The notes beneath the pieces were generated by a model, which had not been told where the DNA came from, made no database searches, and was given only the letters and a program-made list of their open reading frames with translations. Both the position numbers and the translations under genes were made by a program. A DNA stretch of 64,000 nt from contig CM066037.1 of assembly GCA_033557465.1 (NCBI GenBank), forward strand, positions 205,281,156 to 205,345,155, read 5' to 3'. Source of the DNA: Ichthyophis bannanicus. Lineage: Eukaryota; Chordata; Amphibia; Gymnophiona; Ichthyophiidae. Each line of letters begins with the position of its first letter. The first letter of the stretch is position 1. Shown piece after piece: positions 1 through 10,379 of this stretch.

Positions 1-29
1 TTGTAGGAACCCGCACCCCAGAGGATCTT

Positions 30-480
30 GACCACAGACGCCTCCCTCCTAGGTTGGGATGCACACTGCGGGGGCAGCCTCATACAAGACAACTGTTCCC
101 AAGTAGAATTTCGGCTACAGATCAGTCTCCTGGAGCTCAGGGTGATCTCCCTGGCACTACAGGCATTTCGTCAGTGCCTGTGACACCAGTCCATACTGAT
201 TCAGATGGACAACCAAGTCACCATGTTTTATGTCAACAAGCAGGGGGGCACAGGATTGTACTCTCTCTGCCAGGATGCAGTGACCCCTCCTTTCTTTTGT
301 AGTGCACAACAACATGCTCCTGCAGGCGGTTCACTTCCTGGGCTAAGACAACCTCCTGGTGGTCAGGCTGAGCAAGGTCCTCCATCCACACGAGTGGTGC
401 CTGGACCCCCAAGTGGCCGCTTGGCTCGTCCGCCTCTGGGGCAGGCCCCTGATGGACCTATTCACCACTCTAGACAGCCC
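30..480 (+). pseudogene. DIRS RNase H domain, decayed
   Basis: Pieces of a DIRS-type RNase H are readable across shifting frames: a TTDAS-like block near 40, an MDNQVTMFYVNKQGGT block from 205, and a block near 380-410 reading HEWCLDPQVAAWL. In live elements this domain degrades the RNA strand of the RNA-DNA hybrid after reverse transcription. The start lies outside the window or at its edge and several frame changes break it, so no product is expected. Confidence 0.7.
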
Positions 481-759
481 TGCTTCTGCTTGCATTAACC
501 ACACCCAGAGAGGGTGGCGGCGGATGCCTTCCTCATCCCGTGGATGGAAAGCCTGCTGTATGCTTTTTCACCAATCCCTCTGGTTGCCAAGACCCTCTTC
601 AATGTCCAGCATACTAATTGCCCCTAGGTGGCCCAGACAGCCCTGGTTTTCAACGCTGCTCTCCCTGTCAGCGACACTGCCGGTTCTGCTGGGCCATGCC
701 CCGGACCTCCTGATACAGGAGGGCGGCTCCCTCCTGCATCTCAATCTGGGGTCTCTGAT

Positions 760-1760
760 GCTAACAGCGTGGGTGATGAAAGGATAGCATTGACACTTTT
801 CAACCTCCCAAAAGAGGTCGAGGAGATTCTGCTGACCTGCCGAAAGCCCTCCACCAGGCGAACTTATGCTTTTAAATGACAAAGATTTTCCGTATGGTCT
901 GTGGAGAGACGGGAGAACCCGTTCTCCTGCCAGGTGCAGTTAGTGCTCCAGTACCTACTGCATCTGTCACACACCAACTCAGTGAGAGTGCACCTGAGTG
1001 CAACAGCCGCACACCACCACTCTTTCGAGAGAAAACACTTCTCAGGTCAGCCTCTGGTCTCTCGGCTCCTCCGGGGCCTCCTGTTGTCTAAGCCCCGGTC
1101 TGCCCTCTGGAGGCAGAATGGCACCTCAACATGGTGCTCTCACAGCTTACTAGACAGCCATTCAAGCCACTAGTCACTTGCCATGTGCGGTATCTTTTAT
1201 GGTGGCCCTCACATCCGCCCCAAGAGTAAGCGAACTTCAGGCCTTGGTGGCAGAACCACCATATACAAGATTCTACAAGAACAGGGTGGTGCTCTGCACC
1301 CACCCCAAATTCCTCCCAAAAGTGGTATATACTTTCCACCTCAACCAGGAGGTGGTTCTTCCCACCTTCTTCCCACTGCCTCACGCCAGTCAGGAAGAAA
1401 TTGTACTCCATACACTAGATTTCAAACAGGCCCTGTCCTACCTACAGCGGACTACAGCCATCACAAAGCTCCTCAGCTTTTTGTTTTTTTTGACCCCAGC
1501 AGACTGGGGCTTCCCATGACTAGGCGAACTCTGTCCACTTGCATGCTGGACTGTACTGTCCTCGCTTATGAGTGAACTGGGCTCTCCCTGGAACACCGGA
1601 TCATAGTGCATCACGTGAGAGCGATGACCACATTAGTGGTGAACCTGTGCTCAGTGCCACATCTCTGTGAGATCTTCAAGGGTGCCACATGGTCTTCAGT
1701 TCACAGCTCACTACTGCCTGGAGAGCAAGTCCTGCAATCTTTTCAGGGTGTAGGTAACTC
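760..1760 (+). pseudogene. DIRS tyrosine recombinase, decayed
   Basis: Recombinase blocks can be followed through several frames: CRKPSTRRTYAFK near 840-876, SVRVHLSATAAH near 980-1015, VALTSAPRVSELQALVAEPP from about 1200, and HHVRAMTTLVVNL from about 1609, which corresponds to the H-x-x-R part of the active site. The final tyrosine region (about 1670-1720, WSSVHSSLL) lacks a clear catalytic Tyr in the readable frame. The family integrates a circular DNA intermediate without making target duplications. The copy has at least four frame changes and is inactive. Confidence 0.75.
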
Positions 1761-1930
1761 CTGCCCTCCGATCTTTTTGTGTTCAGGCAACTGGAGTGAT
1801 GGTGCCACTGGACGGTAAGATCTTGCAGAGTCTCTCAGTTGGGGACTCATCTTCTGCAACTCATGGCTACCCGACTTGGCGCCATTGGTGCTGTCATGGT
1901 TTGGTCCTCGGCAGCCTGGAGCTAGGGAGT

Positions 1931-2030
1931 TCCATATGTGAGGAGTGACTTCCTGCTTGTTCCTGCAGAAAGTGTAGTTACTCGCCTGTAGCAGGTGTTT
2001 TCCAGGGACAGCAGGAATCAGTCCTCACAA
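1931..2030 (+). repeat. DIRS-1 internal complementary region
   Basis: About 100 bp joins the reverse complement of a DIRS left end (CATATGTGAGGAGTGACTTC) to the reverse complement of a right end (GGGACAGCAGGAATCAGTCC). This matches the layout of the better preserved region at 53398-53500. In DIRS elements this region is held to template the missing ends during formation of the circular intermediate. Confidence 0.75.
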
Positions 2031-2099
2031 CCCTCCTTCCTCTCCTGGGAGTTGCCTTCCTACCTTGTTTTAGTTTTTTACTACTGTCCTAGCTATGTC

Positions 2100-2288
2100 A
2101 TCTGACTGAGCGAGATGGCACCCTTGGCGGGAAGGGGACCACGCATGCATTGTAGCATATCCCAAAGGCTTTCTTTTGAAAGCTGGGAAAATGCTTCCAT
2201 GCGGGCTCCATCGGTGCTGACATCACCCATATGTGATGACTGTTTCCTGTTGTCCCTGGGGAGCACCTGTTACAGTTGAGTAACTACC
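2100..2288 (+). repeat. DIRS-1 right inverted terminal repeat
   Basis: It contains GGGCTCCATCGGTGCTGACA followed by CCCATATGTGATGACTGTTT, the inverse of the left ends seen at 8060 and 48079. The outward CAGGTAAGT-like motif of the intact copy is degraded here to CAGTTGAGT. The element ends near 2288. Confidence 0.75.
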
Positions 2289-2469
2289 CTTTCTGTGAAG
2301 TCCAGTCTTCTTTGGTGGTAGAGTTCATTAGTGCCTTCTCACATGCTTGTTTGGGTATAGATATATGGTACTCCTGCTCTTTCTTTTATGTTTTTTTTTG
2401 TTGGGAGGTTCAGGCCAGGGGATTTGAGCAGGTAAGATAGGCTGTGCTCTCCTGTTCCAGTGCATCATG
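2289..2469. other. Short unassigned stretch
   Basis: No coding signal or clear repeat is recognised. By position it may be the interior of the DIRS-2 element, into which DIRS-1 would then have inserted. It includes one AGCAGGTAAGATAGG motif near 2430 that resembles a splice donor. Confidence 0.4.
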
Positions 2470-4174
2470 ACGTACTGCTTTGGTACATCCCACGTGACTG
2501 GACTGGACTGGACTGGAGGGATGATGAGGAAGATGAAATTAGGCCTTACCTGCTAATTTTCTTTCCTTGAGTCCCTCCAGTCCAGTCCAAAACTCACCCT
2601 GACGTGCCCCACATGCTTTAGAGCCCAGTGTGCAGAGGATTCTGCAGAACCTTTAGATCTGGTGCCTCTGGTCAGTTGCTGTTCTCTGGTGCAGTTGCTT
2701 TTTGGTTTCAGTTTGTGTTTTTTTGGTCAACAGTACTATGACTGGTACCCGCTGCCCAGGACAATTCATCAGAGTAAGATTGTTATCCTGTTGGGTTTAT
2801 GTGTTATGTAGACCATTGATGTGTGTGTTAATATTTATTTATTTAACCTCTTTTTTTTATACCATCTTTCTACAAGTCAAGACAATTTACAGCAAACACA
2901 ATGTAGTAACAATAATGCTTTAACGGTAAGATGCACATTACAAGGAACATATAATTTAACATGTGTTCAACATTAAATGGTTATAGTACAACTATTTACA
3001 ATATTTTAGAGATTGTGGGTTTTTTTTTTGCTTAGCCAGGTGCTTCTTGTTCAGTATCTGAACCATAATTTTCTAGGAATAGCAGAGTCTTCAGGTGTTT
3101 TCGGAATTTTCTGGTGAGTTGAATGGATCTGATCTCTGGGGCAGCGTGTTCCAGAGGGGGGGGGGGGGGGGTGTATAGGGAATGCTCTGCTGTTGGTTCT
3201 TTGACTGTTAAACGGTTTATCTGCGGGGATCTCTAGGTTGTTGGCTGTAGCTCTTCTCTTGGGTCTGTTACAGTTGTTGATCTTTACTGGTTGGGTGAGG
3301 GTGTCTGCTGATTGTTTGGTTGTGGGTGTTTAAGATGCTCTTGTATTTGATCCTGCATGCGATGGGCAGCCAGTGGCGCTGTTTAAGGAGTGGGGTGATG
3401 TGCATATTCAGATTGCGCCAAGATGGTTCTAGCTACTGTATTTTGTGCTAGTTGTAAGGGATATAATGTGCCCTTAGGAAGGCCCTGGTAGATGGAGTTG
3501 CAATAATCGAATACTGGGGTGATTATTGCTTGACATACTGCACGGAAGTCCATTGGGGAGAGGAGTTTGTGAAGGTTCCTTAAGGTGCGGAACTTGAAAT
3601 AGATTTGGTAATTTGGGTTATTTGTGGTTGGAAGGTGAGTTCTTGGTCTAGTGTAATGCCCTGGTAGTTGATCTGGATTTTGACCACGAGAGGGGGGGTG
3701 TTTGTTGTAATTGATGGAGGGGGGTTAAACATCTTGTTTCTTGTGATGTGGAGAGTTTCTGATTTGTTTTGATTGATTTTGAGGTTGTGTTCTTTGATCC
3801 AGAGGTCAATAGCTATGAAGCAGTTGGATATTTTGGTATAGTCTGTTGCTTTGGTTGAGTGAGGGGTGAAGATCATTATATCATCAGCATAAATTAGGTA
3901 ACTGACGCCATGGCTCTTGATGATTTTGCAGAGGGATTGGATGTAGATATTGAATAGGAGTGAGGAGAGTGCAGACCCTTGTGGTACTCTGTGACTGAGG
4001 GGGAAAGGCGCATATGTGAGGTTGCCAATTTTTATGCGCTGGGTGCGGTCTGATAGATAGGAGTGGAACCATTTCAGAGGAGTTCCTTGAAGTCCTATGT
4101 TATATAGTCGATTGAGTAGAAGTTGATGTGAGACTGAGTCAAAATCAGCATGTCAAGGAAAATGAGTATGAAAC

Positions 4175-4362
4175 CTTATTATTTATTTATTTAATGTCTA
4201 TTTTATACCACGCTATTTGAAATCGGTGCAGTTTACATGTAACACATTTGTCCAGTGCAGGCAAGTCTGCAGGGGACTTACAATGAACAGGATTCTATAT
4301 ACAGGGCTAACAGGATAACTATGTACATTTTGGCTATCGCAGGTTATCGGGTAGCTCAGCCT
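4175..4362 (-). mobile_element. LINE/SINE tail fragment inside L2-A
   Basis: TTATTTATTTATTTAATG followed by TATTTTATACCACGCTATTT is the antisense 3' tail of an L2-like element. It separates the L2-A RT pieces that read TKGTKIIT (ending at 4362) and DFDSVSHQ (starting near 4150). It is about 190 bp long and no tRNA head is clear. Confidence 0.6.
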
Positions 4363-5392
4363 TATGTTATGATTTTGGTGCCTTTAGTCAGTGTGTTGAG
4401 AAGGGAAATCATGAGGGCTTCCACACTGGGCTGGGGGTGGAAACCATGCTGGTGAGTATCTAATGGGAAATGTTCATCCAAGTGATTTTGTAGTTGCTGC
4501 TGAACCACTTTTTCAGTGATTTTAGCTTTGAATGGGATGCTCGAGATTAGCCGGTATGATGTTGGGCAGGCAGGATCCAGGTTTGGTTTCTTTATGATAG
4601 GACAGATGGAAGATTGTTTGAGTGGGAAGGGGAGGGCTCCTTGTCGTAGTGAGTCGTTTATTATGTTGCTTATGTCGGGTATGAGTTGTGCTCTTTCCAT
4701 TTTAATCTAGGATACTGGGCAGGGGTCGTGGAGAAGTGGTTGTGTTGATTGCTGAGAGTATATTGTCTATGTGCTTGTGGCTGTTCTATAGGTGTTCTTG
4801 GTTTGTTGGTGGGTGAGGAGGGAATCTCAAGCTGGTGGTGTGTTCAGTTGCCTTGGAGGTGTTGAGCCATCTGTTGGTTTATGAGGAGCTTCACATGGGT
4901 TATGGTGGGGGTTCTTTATGAGGGAGTTGGCTATGTTGAATAATTCTCTTGGCTTGTTGATAGAGGTCTTGATGAGGTTTGTGTAGTACTCTTGCTTTGC
5001 TTTGTAGGAGATGTTGCAATATTTGTTTAGTTCCTGTAAGTATAATGCTTGGGTGTTGGTGGTGTTCGAGGATCTGCACATTCGTTCAAGTTGACGAAGT
5101 TTGGTCTTCTGGTCTTTTAGGTTTTTTGAGTACCAGGTAGAGGTGTTTGAGAATTTACATTTGTTGGTTGTGGGAGGTGCTTTGGTGACAAGACGGTATT
5201 CCATGTCAATATCATGGAGTCTATATGGTCATCAGGGGAGTGTGACACAAACATGGAAGTGATTTTGCTGATGAAGTCTTGGCTATCAAAAAGGAAGGAA
5301 TCTGCAAGTTGGGCTATTGGTTACGTTGTGTTGTCTTGTAGTTTTTTGTTGGGCAACTTCAAATGATATTTGGTGATGGTCAGACCAGGGGA

Positions 5393-5626
5393 TTTGTTTA
5401 TTTAACAGGTTTTATATACCGCTTTATCATTTCAATCAAAGCGGTTTACATTGTAACTTAAACTTGGTAATGTACATTAAACAGGGATATTGATAACTTG
5501 GATTTTTCTGAGGCAATGGAGGGTTAAGTGACTTGCCCAAGGCCACAAGGAATGCTAGTGGGAACTGAACCCTGGTCTTTGGGTTCCCAAGCCAGCGCTC
5601 TAATCATTAGGCTACTCCTGCACTCA
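5393..5626 (-). mobile_element. tRNA-derived SINE with L2-like tail
   Basis: On the minus strand the head reads TAGCCTAATGATTAGAGCG (A box) and GGTTCAGTTCCC (B box). The body follows with CTTGGGCAAGTCACTTAACC, then a tail with AAAGCGGTATATAAAACC and TAAA repeats. The A and B boxes would make an internal RNA polymerase III promoter. It interrupts the L2-A endonuclease. Related SINEs lie at 32339 and 45931. Confidence 0.8.
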
Positions 5627-6679
5627 TATATGGATGGATGAGGACAGGAGGTTGGTTCTATCAGTTGGAAAGATAGGGGCAAATATAAGGTCCAGGGTTC
5701 CAGCTTTGTTGTGGGTAGGGTTGTTGACGATTTGTGAAAACTGGAGGTCTTTCATGGCTTCTGTGGATCCTGTGGCTTGCTGTATGGTTAGTGAGGCTAA
5801 GTTAAATTCTCCTAGTAGTATGTGCATGTTCTGCTTGTTGGTATGAGTGCATGCTGCATCCAGAATGGAGGAGAGATCATCTGAGCTGGAGGAGGGTGAT
5901 CTGTAGATCAGACTGAGTATGTGGTGTTTGATATGGTAATCATTTCTAAATTGCGTGTGGAAGTGGATTCTATTGTTGCTTTGAAGCGTGGTTGTTAGAA
6001 TACAGACTCCTCTGCCAGTGGGTTGTGGGCAGTTGTGTATATTGTGGGTAGCTGTATTTAGTTGGTTTAGGAGCACGTCTGTTTCAAAAAACCAAGTTTC
6101 TGTATACACAAAACGTCGATGTTGTCTTCAATGAATTCTTTTATTAGGAGGACTTTGTTCCTGTTGGACCTTGAGTTAATTAGAGCACATTTAATTATGT
6201 TGTGGTCTCCTCTGTGCTTGGATTGATCGGCATCATTTTTTGGTGTGCCGTGTGGGATGATTTTGATGAGGCTGGAGTGGTTAACTTGTCTTGGGAGGTG
6301 CCATGATGACCAGAGCTTGGATTGCTTGATGTGCCTGGGGTAGTATAGTATTGGGATAGAGGCGTAGTAATAAAGAAATAAGGAGTTACCTGTGAGGACA
6401 ATGATGATTAGTCCAAGAAGGGCTAGTTACAGACCTTGAAGTTGCATGTTTGGTGGGTGGCAAGTGTGGTATCGTACTTGTTAGCTTGTGGTGTGGATAG
6501 ATAATTGCTGAGATGCTTGGGATTGTTGTCAAGTGGAGGTTTTTCATATTTGTGGAAGAGGAAATGGTCAGGACTTTGTTGGATGGCTCCTGGGGCTCCA
6601 CGGGCAATGTTGTACCTCAATCCGGCTCCCCTGCAATCTTGTCTTGTATGGCGGTGACTTCTGGGATATGATGGCGTAT

Positions 6680-6790
6680 TCTTGGGCCCATGCCAAAGGG
6701 CCCTCTGGCGAAGCCCTCAGGCGTGGGCCCACCAGACGTAGGCACTTGCTTTTAAATATTTAAAGTCCTTTCCTGCTCCTGGCCCCATTG
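6680..6790 (-). promoter_or_regulatory. L2-A 5' UTR with TATA-like box
   Basis: On the minus strand TTTAAATATTTAAAAGC is followed by GCCTGAGGGCTTCGCCAGAG and GGCCCTTTGGC. The same run follows the second TATTTAAA monomer of L2-E (56973-57035). Conservation between two copies on different strands supports a shared L2 promoter region rather than chance. Confidence 0.6.
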
Positions 6791-6931
6791 GCCTTGGCGG
6801 TGGGGAGTGGGGAGGAGCTTGCCTTCCCGCTCCCTTCCCCAGTGCCGATCGGAGCAGTACAGCAGCTGCAGTGATGTTAATAGCTGTTCCTTCTGGAGTC
6901 TGCTTTGTTACAGAAATACTGGTGTGAGAAT

Positions 6932-7517
6932 CAATGCTGTACCTAGGCCTGTGCGAGCGACACAGTCACCCAATGCGCATAAAAATAGGGGCATATTTAG
7001 GGATGCCGATCATCGGCCTCTGTTCCTTCCCTTGCTGCCTGCCTGACCTGGCCTGCCCTTGCATCGTCGCTGCTTTTCCTGTTCCTTTGGTGGCAGCAGC
7101 AGCGGACCTCCAATTAAAAAAAAAAAAAAGCACGTGGGTCTTTACAAATCCGCACTTGCTTGACTTGTCTGGTCCCTCTCTGAGAGTAATGAGGAATCAG
7201 ACCAGTCATGCAGGCACGTTATTGGAAAGACACATTTTTTTGTTTTGCTTTTTTAAATTGTAGGAGGATAGCTGCCACCCCCATCGCCGCCAAGGGAACA
7301 GGAAAAATGGCGGTGGGGCAAGGGCAGGCCGTGTGGGAGGAAAGCTGTCTGGACATGAAGAGGTGGGGTAAGATGGGAAGATGCTAGGCATGGGAGGGTA
7401 GGGACAGAAGGGCTATGCTGGGCATGGGTGGATAAGGGCAAATGACAAAAGAATGCTATCATTGTGGGGGGGCACCAGGTTTGCAAGTCGCACAGGATAC
7501 ATTTATGGTTTGGCCTG
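6932..7517. mobile_element. hAT-like non-autonomous element with internal palindrome
   Basis: The left part GCTGTACCTAGGCCTGTGC and the right part GGTTTGCAAGTCGCACAGGA match the ends of the element at 15963-16403, whose termini begin CAGG-CCGTA. The interior holds two imperfect inverted arms (about 7030-7100 and 7255-7330, sharing GGCCTGCCCTTGC and TTCCTGTTCC). They are separated by a 130-bp loop between A and T runs. No matching 8-bp duplication was found, so the ends are approximate. Confidence 0.5.
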
Positions 7518-7686
7518 GCTGTGGTAAGGATGGCTGCTGCATAGGACCCTTATAGGGCGACATCATCAAACCGGTGGTTCTCAGTCTTCATCTGTTGGTT
7601 GGATAGCATAAACCCACGTGTCTGGTCTTGGCTGGACTGGAGGTACTCTAGGAAAGAAAATTAGCAGGTAAGGCCTAATTTCACCT

Positions 7687-8059
7687 TTTACTATAAGACC
7701 ATGATTTTCTCCAGATTTTTACATTGCAAAATTGTAGCACTAAACATGAAGTTACTGTAGAAAACTTTCTATTCTGCATACTTAGGCAGGCACTTATTGT
7801 CTTTCTGCCCAGTTAGTTTGATTTTACTTTGGAAAGAGACAGTGTCTTAACAGATCAGAGAAATAGCCATTGATGCATCTCTTAGATTTTAATACTTATA
7901 GTCCTTTCTTTTAGGAAATAACCATCAAAACTGTGCTAAATTCTGCCAGAGAAGAGCCATCTGGGCCAGCACGGTAAGTTAAATGATGACAAAAATTATC
8001 TTTAGGACTTGACACACAAATTGTGCAATATAGAGAAAAAAAACCCTGTTTCAGTTTAT
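7687..8059. other. Island of apparent host intron around an exon
   Basis: This A/T-rich, repeat-free sequence lies between the right end of DIRS-2 and the left end of DIRS-3. Apart from the exon at 7915-7973 I see no coding signal in it. It is the best candidate for original host DNA in the first 11 kb. Confidence 0.5.
7915..7973 (+). CDS. Candidate host-gene internal exon (59 bp)
   Basis: A pyrimidine-rich run ending TCCTTTCTTTTAG precedes 59 bp without stops in frame 1, followed by the strong donor GTAAGT. Frame 1 reads EITIKTVLNSAREEPSGPAR, with the last codon completed by the next exon. Frame 3 is also open (starting NNHQNCAKFCQRR), and frame 2 stops at once. The length is 59 = 3n+2, so the exon would change intron phase. 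I do not recognise the gene. It lies 228 bp after the DIRS-2 end and 86 bp before the DIRS-3 start, and no other exon of the gene is evident in the window. Splice-site quality is the main evidence. A chance exon-like sequence is the alternative. Confidence 0.55.
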
Positions 8060-8230
8060 TCTCCGGTAGCAAGCAGGAAATCAGTCCTCACATATGGGTG
8101 ACGTTGGCACCGGCAGAGTCTATGTGGTAGCTTCTTCCCAGCTTTCAAATCAAGCCTTTGGGAGATGCACCATATGTGTGTGGTCCTCTTCCTACTCAAG
8201 GATGCCATCTTGTCTCAGTCTCCTTTTGCG
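8060..8230 (+). repeat. DIRS-3 left inverted terminal repeat
   Basis: AGCAGGAAATCAGTCCTCAC followed by ATATGGGTGACGTTGGCACC and CTTTGGGAG matches the left end of DIRS-4 (48079-48240) at lower identity. It is the inverse of the right end at 2100-2288. Confidence 0.75.
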
Positions 8231-8479
8231 GAACCCACCGGACATGTGTCTGTTTTTCCCGGAAAAGGTGTTAAGATTTTCTTTTGAATTTTTCTTTCTC
8301 CGGTCGTGTACTTGTTCCTTATCCTGCCCCCAGCTTGCTTGCCTCGGCATCTTGTTTCAGGTCCGTTCTTTTTTTCCGAGAGTTTCTTGACTGGCTTTGC
8401 GCACTTTTTCCCTGCTCGGGCCTGAGGCTTTCGACCTCACAGGGGCTGTCTTTCCCACTATGGCCTATGTCATGCACCG

Positions 8480-10120
8480 TCCCACACGACTGGTGCCTTT
8501 GATGCCTAGGGCTGGACCATGACCCCTTGGACTGCAGTCTCTGCAAGAAGATGACCTTCAAGGCCATCAAGAGCCGTCAGCAGCAGCTGGAGTCCTTCCA
8601 CAACACCACGCTCCAGGGCCTTCCCCGGAAACCCAGGGAGACTGTGCTGCTTTGGAGCCCAGAGAAAGAGCCTAAGAAGAGCCAGAAACCCTCAAAGACC
8701 GCGTTGGTGAATGAGCCTGGGAAAGTGGGCAAGTCCCACTAGCCCCTGGCCCGCAGTCCCCATCGTGAGCCTGAAGGGAAGGAGCAGGAACAGCTGGCCA
8801 AAATATCCCGATGGAATCTTTGGCATTTGGAGACTGGTCTTGGACCCCCAAGGCCATCCTGGTTGACCCCCTCCACAGAGTTGGTGTCAGGCCAGAGTCC
8901 CTCAGCGCCCATGCCAAAGGCTGTGGAGCCATCTGGCCTCGAGACCAGAATGGCAGCCTTGGAGTGCAGTTTGTCTGCCTTCATGGCCCAGCAGCAGGCT
9001 CTAATGCCTGGTTCTGCCGGGACATCACGCCCAACCTCGACCTCGAGGAATTTCCCGGATGTCGAGCCAATCCTTGAGCGTCACCAGCCTCGAGAGATTT
9101 CTTGACACTGATCACGGTCCTCCCCAATGAGTGCCCATGGCTCTGACTGCAGGGCCTCCTGGGGCCAGGGGTGTCTGGCCTGGGGCCTGACCCCAGATCA
9201 TGGACCTCCACCATCAAACTGGGAGACGGATGACAGTGAATCCCCTATGTTTCTATGTGCCCTCCGATCTGTCTCCCACCGAGACTCAGCATCAGTCCCC
9301 GCCCGAGGACACAGCTTTATTTGACTGTGTGGGACATGGCCATGACACTGGCCTTCGAGACCCTTGAACCGAGGAACTAGAGATCCAGTATGAGACCTCT
9401 CCAAAGGAAGCACTCACAGTGCCCATTCCCCCCCCGATCCTCTAACGGCTGCTCCTCCACATGTAGGAGACTCCCGGCTCGGTGCAATGAGCAGATGGTT
9501 AGACTCAATGTACCCAGTTCACCAGAGCCCTGGCTTCCAAAAAGCACAGCTGCCACACAACTCCTCAGTGGCCATGCATCGCCTTAAGAGCCAGAAGATG
9601 CACTCCTTGTTGCCCCCGAGTAGAGAGACCCATGCCTTGGATGCCCTGGGCAGAAAGTTCTACCAGGGCTCGATGCTCATTGGTCAGATCCAGGCATACC
9701 AGCTGTACATGGGCATATACCTGAGGGACCTGGTGAAGGAACTTGCTGGGTTCTTGGCTGGTCTAGCCGAGGAACCCCCTTCAGCGGTTCTGGATCCTGG
9801 CCTCAGATGTCAGAGAGTGATCCAGGTTTATGACTTGGGCAACTTATGACTGCTTCGAGTTGGCAGCTAGAGTAGTTGTGGCGGGCATCTGTGCACAATA
9901 CCAGGCTTGGCTACAGTCCTCCGACCTGGAGCAGTGGGTTCAGGACAAATTGGTTGATGTCCCTTGCCAGGAAGAAAATCGCTTCAGCAAACCCATGTCT
10001 GATAAAGCTGCAAAGTTTGTGTCCGAGTTCCTGACGAGGACCAGGGTCTCCAAGAAGACCGCTGGCCCTTCCCGACGGAAGCCTTCAAGCAAAAAGTCCT
10101 TCTACTCAAAGAAGAGGTAG
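8480..10120 (+). pseudogene. DIRS gag-like ORF, decayed
   Basis: Fragments in several frames match the DIRS-4 gag. LDCSLCKKMTF near 8528 is a cysteine-containing segment. At 9487-9849 blocks read MYPVHQSPGFQKAQLPH, HALDALGRKFYQGS and QAYQLYMGIYLRDL, parallel to the MYRVPPCPGFHK, TLDAFGRRIF and NSYSLYMGMF blocks of DIRS-4. At 9830-10120 a basic C-terminus ends in SRRKPSSKKSFYSKKR. Gag would bind the element RNA in a particle. Several frame changes make this a pseudogene. Confidence 0.7.
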
Positions 10121-10379
10121 GCTTATGGAAACTACCCTCAGTACCAGGCCTTCCCAGCTCCCCAACAGGGCAGCAAGCTAAGGGTATGACCCTCGTAAGC
10201 CTAAGGCTACCAAACTCCAGGCACTAGCTCCAGCCCAGCCTGGCAGGGGTTTTTGACTCTTTGGGCATAGAGTCTCTTCCCCCAGGAGGCCCAGCCGAGC
10301 AGCCCATGGGGGATGTCTGGTTCTTTATGCCCATTGGTGGCCATTCATCACTACTGACTCCTGGGCACTGCGGGTGGTG

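Larger units (their letters stand above)
1..2288 (+). mobile_element. DIRS-1: 3' part of a decayed DIRS retrotransposon
   Basis: The stretch reads, in order, RNase H, the RNase H tail, a tyrosine recombinase, an internal complementary region and an inverted terminal repeat, which is the 3' half of a vertebrate DIRS element. Gag and RT would lie upstream of the window. The same order is seen in the complete copy at 48079-53769, and conserved blocks (a DNQV-MFYVNKQGG box, an SVRVHLSA box, an SELQALVA box) can be matched between them. Many stops and frame changes show it is dead. It is richer in G+C than the complete copy and closer to the 5' fragment at 8060-11703, so these two probably belong to one subfamily. 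Confidence 0.85.
3095..6420 (-). pseudogene. L2-A ORF2 (endonuclease and reverse transcriptase), decayed
   Basis: Endonuclease pieces lie at 5624-6180 (TETWFF, the LLGEFNLASL block in place of GDFN, and VNNPTH). The segment between endonuclease and RT is at 4827-5204 (WYSKNLKD). The RT N-terminal part is at 4362-4700 (CPIIKKPNLDP and TDTHQHGFHP-like). The region with DFDSVS and FHSYLSDRTQRI is at 4000-4150, and the RT C-terminal part at 3580-3880 (HNLKINQNKSE, GITLDQELTF). The native protein nicks target DNA and reverse-transcribes its own RNA there. The leader before the endonuclease (about 6380-6420) reads ALLGLIIIVLTG, a hydrophobic stretch also seen in the other L2 copies. Multiple stops, shifts and two insertions inactivate it. 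Confidence 0.8.
2832..6800 (-). mobile_element. L2-A: old antisense L2 LINE, nearly full length
   Basis: Reading the minus strand, the order is a 5' region with a TATA-like TTTAAATATTTAAA (6751-6764), a hydrophobic leader, an endonuclease, an RT and a 3' tail ending in TTTA/TAAA repeats at about 2832. The sequence is homologous to L2-B at 18487-21850 and L2-E at 56640-58810. It is interrupted by a LINE-tail fragment (4175-4362) and a tRNA SINE (5393-5626). An 18-base G run lies near 3157. Divergence and frame breaks show it is older than L2-B. Confidence 0.85.
2470..7686 (+). mobile_element. DIRS-2: second DIRS-type family, only 3' structures left
   Basis: Two blocks are inverted copies of each other. 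At about 2488-2595 a GACTGGACTGG block is joined to GAAATTAGGCCTTACCTGCT and CCCTCCAGTCCAGTCC. At about 7600-7686 the inverse appears, with GGACTGGAGG, GAAAATTAGCAGGTAAGGCC and TAATTTCACC. A two-armed internal block followed downstream by a single inverted arm is the order of the internal complementary region and right terminus in DIRS elements. The intervening sequence holds an antisense L2 (2832-6800) and a hAT-like element (6932-7517). No coding part of this family is present, so the superfamily is inferred from architecture alone. Confidence 0.5.

Noticed and set aside
2495..2520. GGACT tandem repeats as an independent microsatellite
   Set aside because: The repeats are part of the inverted arm shared with 7630-7640, so they belong to the DIRS-2 internal region.
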